Notes under the pieces: model-generated | The model's input: the letters and a program-made list of their open reading frames with translations, nothing else | The model's database searches: none | Told to the model about the DNA's origin: nothing | In this document: positions 5,313 through 5,827 of the stretch, one piece after another | Position numbering within the stretch: position 1 is the first letter of the stretch | Layout: each line of letters starts with the position of its first letter | Position numbers and translations under genes: made by a program | From: Anaerolineae bacterium | GTDB taxonomy: Bacteria > Chloroflexota > Anaerolineae > 4572-78 > J111 | Length of the DNA: 5,827 nucleotides | Assembly: GCA_020433785.1 (NCBI GenBank) | Contig: JAGRCC010000266.1 | Location: 1 to 5,827 of the forward strand | Reading direction: 5' to 3'

Positions 5313-5827
5313 TCAGTTTGAAGATATTTTCATCCTCATCCGTCTCGCCACAAACAACACCGTAATAAAGCTAACGGCAATGAGAATGGCCTCCATCGCC
5401 CCTAACCCGGTATTGGGTACCTCATTGGGCGTTGCTGCCTGGGACGCGTCGTTGGCCGGTACTTTAGAATTGGCGGGTTTGGGTAGCGTAATATCGACGG
5501 CGTCCGTACCGTTTTCCTTATTATCGCCGGAGGTCACTGCCGCCGCCGCCTTGCCGTTGTTGCCGGGTTCGACCACCGGTGTATTCGTTGGGGTCGGCAT
5601 TACCGCGGTATTTGTTGGCCGGACAGCCGCCACGGTTGAAACAGGGGTGGGCTTGGGCAAGTTGATGACCAACGTGGGCGTTGGTTGAGCGAGCGCGGCC
5701 TGCTCTCGCAGATTTTGGCGAATGACGAAAACCCCTCCAATCCCCAGCAAGCCCAATACTAACAGCCCAATTAGAGCCACGGCCAGGATGACAAAGAGTT
5801 TGCTTTGACCAGTGGTTTCTTCTTCCA
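5313..5827 (-). CDS. Two-helix membrane protein with Pro/Thr-rich linker and VPNTG sorting-like C-terminus (5' end at or beyond window edge)
   Basis: I do not recognise a named family. The frame is open to the window edge; the visible part starts xTG-GAA-GAA-GAA, so the true start may be an ATG lying one base outside, giving 171 residues, or it may lie further upstream. Numbering from that putative start, residues about 11-36 form a long hydrophobic helix. A low-complexity linker of roughly 100 residues follows, rich in P, T, N, V and A (for example PTPTNTPVVEP), with no globular domain visible. VPNTG lies at about 137-141, then a hydrophobic helix (about 144-161) and the basic tail RRMRMK. 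VPNTG plus helix plus basic tail has the layout of a sortase signal (LPXTG class), but the first residue is V rather than L and no sortase gene is visible. The tail predicts a cytoplasmic C-terminus with the linker outside. A terminator follows 30 nt after the stop. If the frame continues upstream, this could be the tail of a larger receptor or surface protein. Confidence 0.8.
   Translation of the reverse strand, partial: EEETTGQSKLFVILAVALIGLLVLGLLGIGGVFVIRQNLREQAALAQPTPTLVINLPKPTPVSTVAAVRPTNTAVMPTPTNTPVVEPGNNGKAAAAVTSGDNKENGTDAVDITLPKPANSKVPANDASQAATPNEVPNTGLGAMEAILIAVSFITVLFVARRMRMKISSN

Noticed and set aside
5380..5688. A 102-codon open frame on the plus strand across the VPNTG-protein gene.
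   Set aside because: Its V/G/A-rich translation is the antisense image of the Pro/Thr-rich linker; no known motif is seen.
5313..5780. Starting the VPNTG protein at GTG (5778-5780).
   Set aside because: That start cuts the first hydrophobic helix in the middle, has no ribosome site, and the frame continues upstream with EEETTGQSK and the rest of the helix up to the edge.

Overview
The window looks like a piece of a Chloroflexota-type genome (Anaerolineae or Caldilineae would fit). This is inferred from protein style: a membrane protein with a long proline/threonine linker of the 'TPTNTP' kind, a moderate-to-high GC coding background, and a GldA/GldFG-like ABC system beside a DUF4340 protein. 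No rRNA or other marker gene is present, so the assignment is tentative. All supported genes lie on the minus strand, so the window reads biologically from right to left.

Right edge (5313-5827): the 3' part of a gene for a membrane protein with two transmembrane helices, a Pro/Thr-rich linker and a C-terminal VPNTG-helix-basic tail that resembles a sortase sorting signal. A strong intrinsic terminator (5251-5282) follows it.

Intergenic region (4898-5312, 415 bp, clearly more AT-rich than the genes): besides the first terminator it holds a second terminator-like hairpin with a seven-T tract (5037-5072) that no recognisable gene precedes. Upstream of that hairpin is an imperfect inverted repeat (5089-5132). 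Closer to the operon is a good promoter candidate (4999-5027) whose spacer is filled by two perfect CTTAAATT repeats set 11 bp apart.

Operon (62-4897): three tightly packed genes with 19-nt and 11-nt gaps. They encode a GldA-like ABC ATPase, a 970-residue fusion of an ABC-2 permease (GldF-like) with a GldG-like extracytoplasmic domain, and a membrane-anchored DUF4340 protein. Together they should form one membrane complex: the ATPase drives the permease, while the large GldG-like domain and the DUF4340 protein sit outside the membrane. The cargo cannot be read from the sequence. GldA/F/G take part in gliding in Flavobacterium, but related sets occur in non-gliding bacteria. Positions 1-61 hold no supportable feature.

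The most interesting signals are the fusion, internal duplications in both extracytoplasmic proteins, and the unexplained regulatory or ncRNA-like architecture of the intergenic region. I see no strong evidence for a wholly new system.
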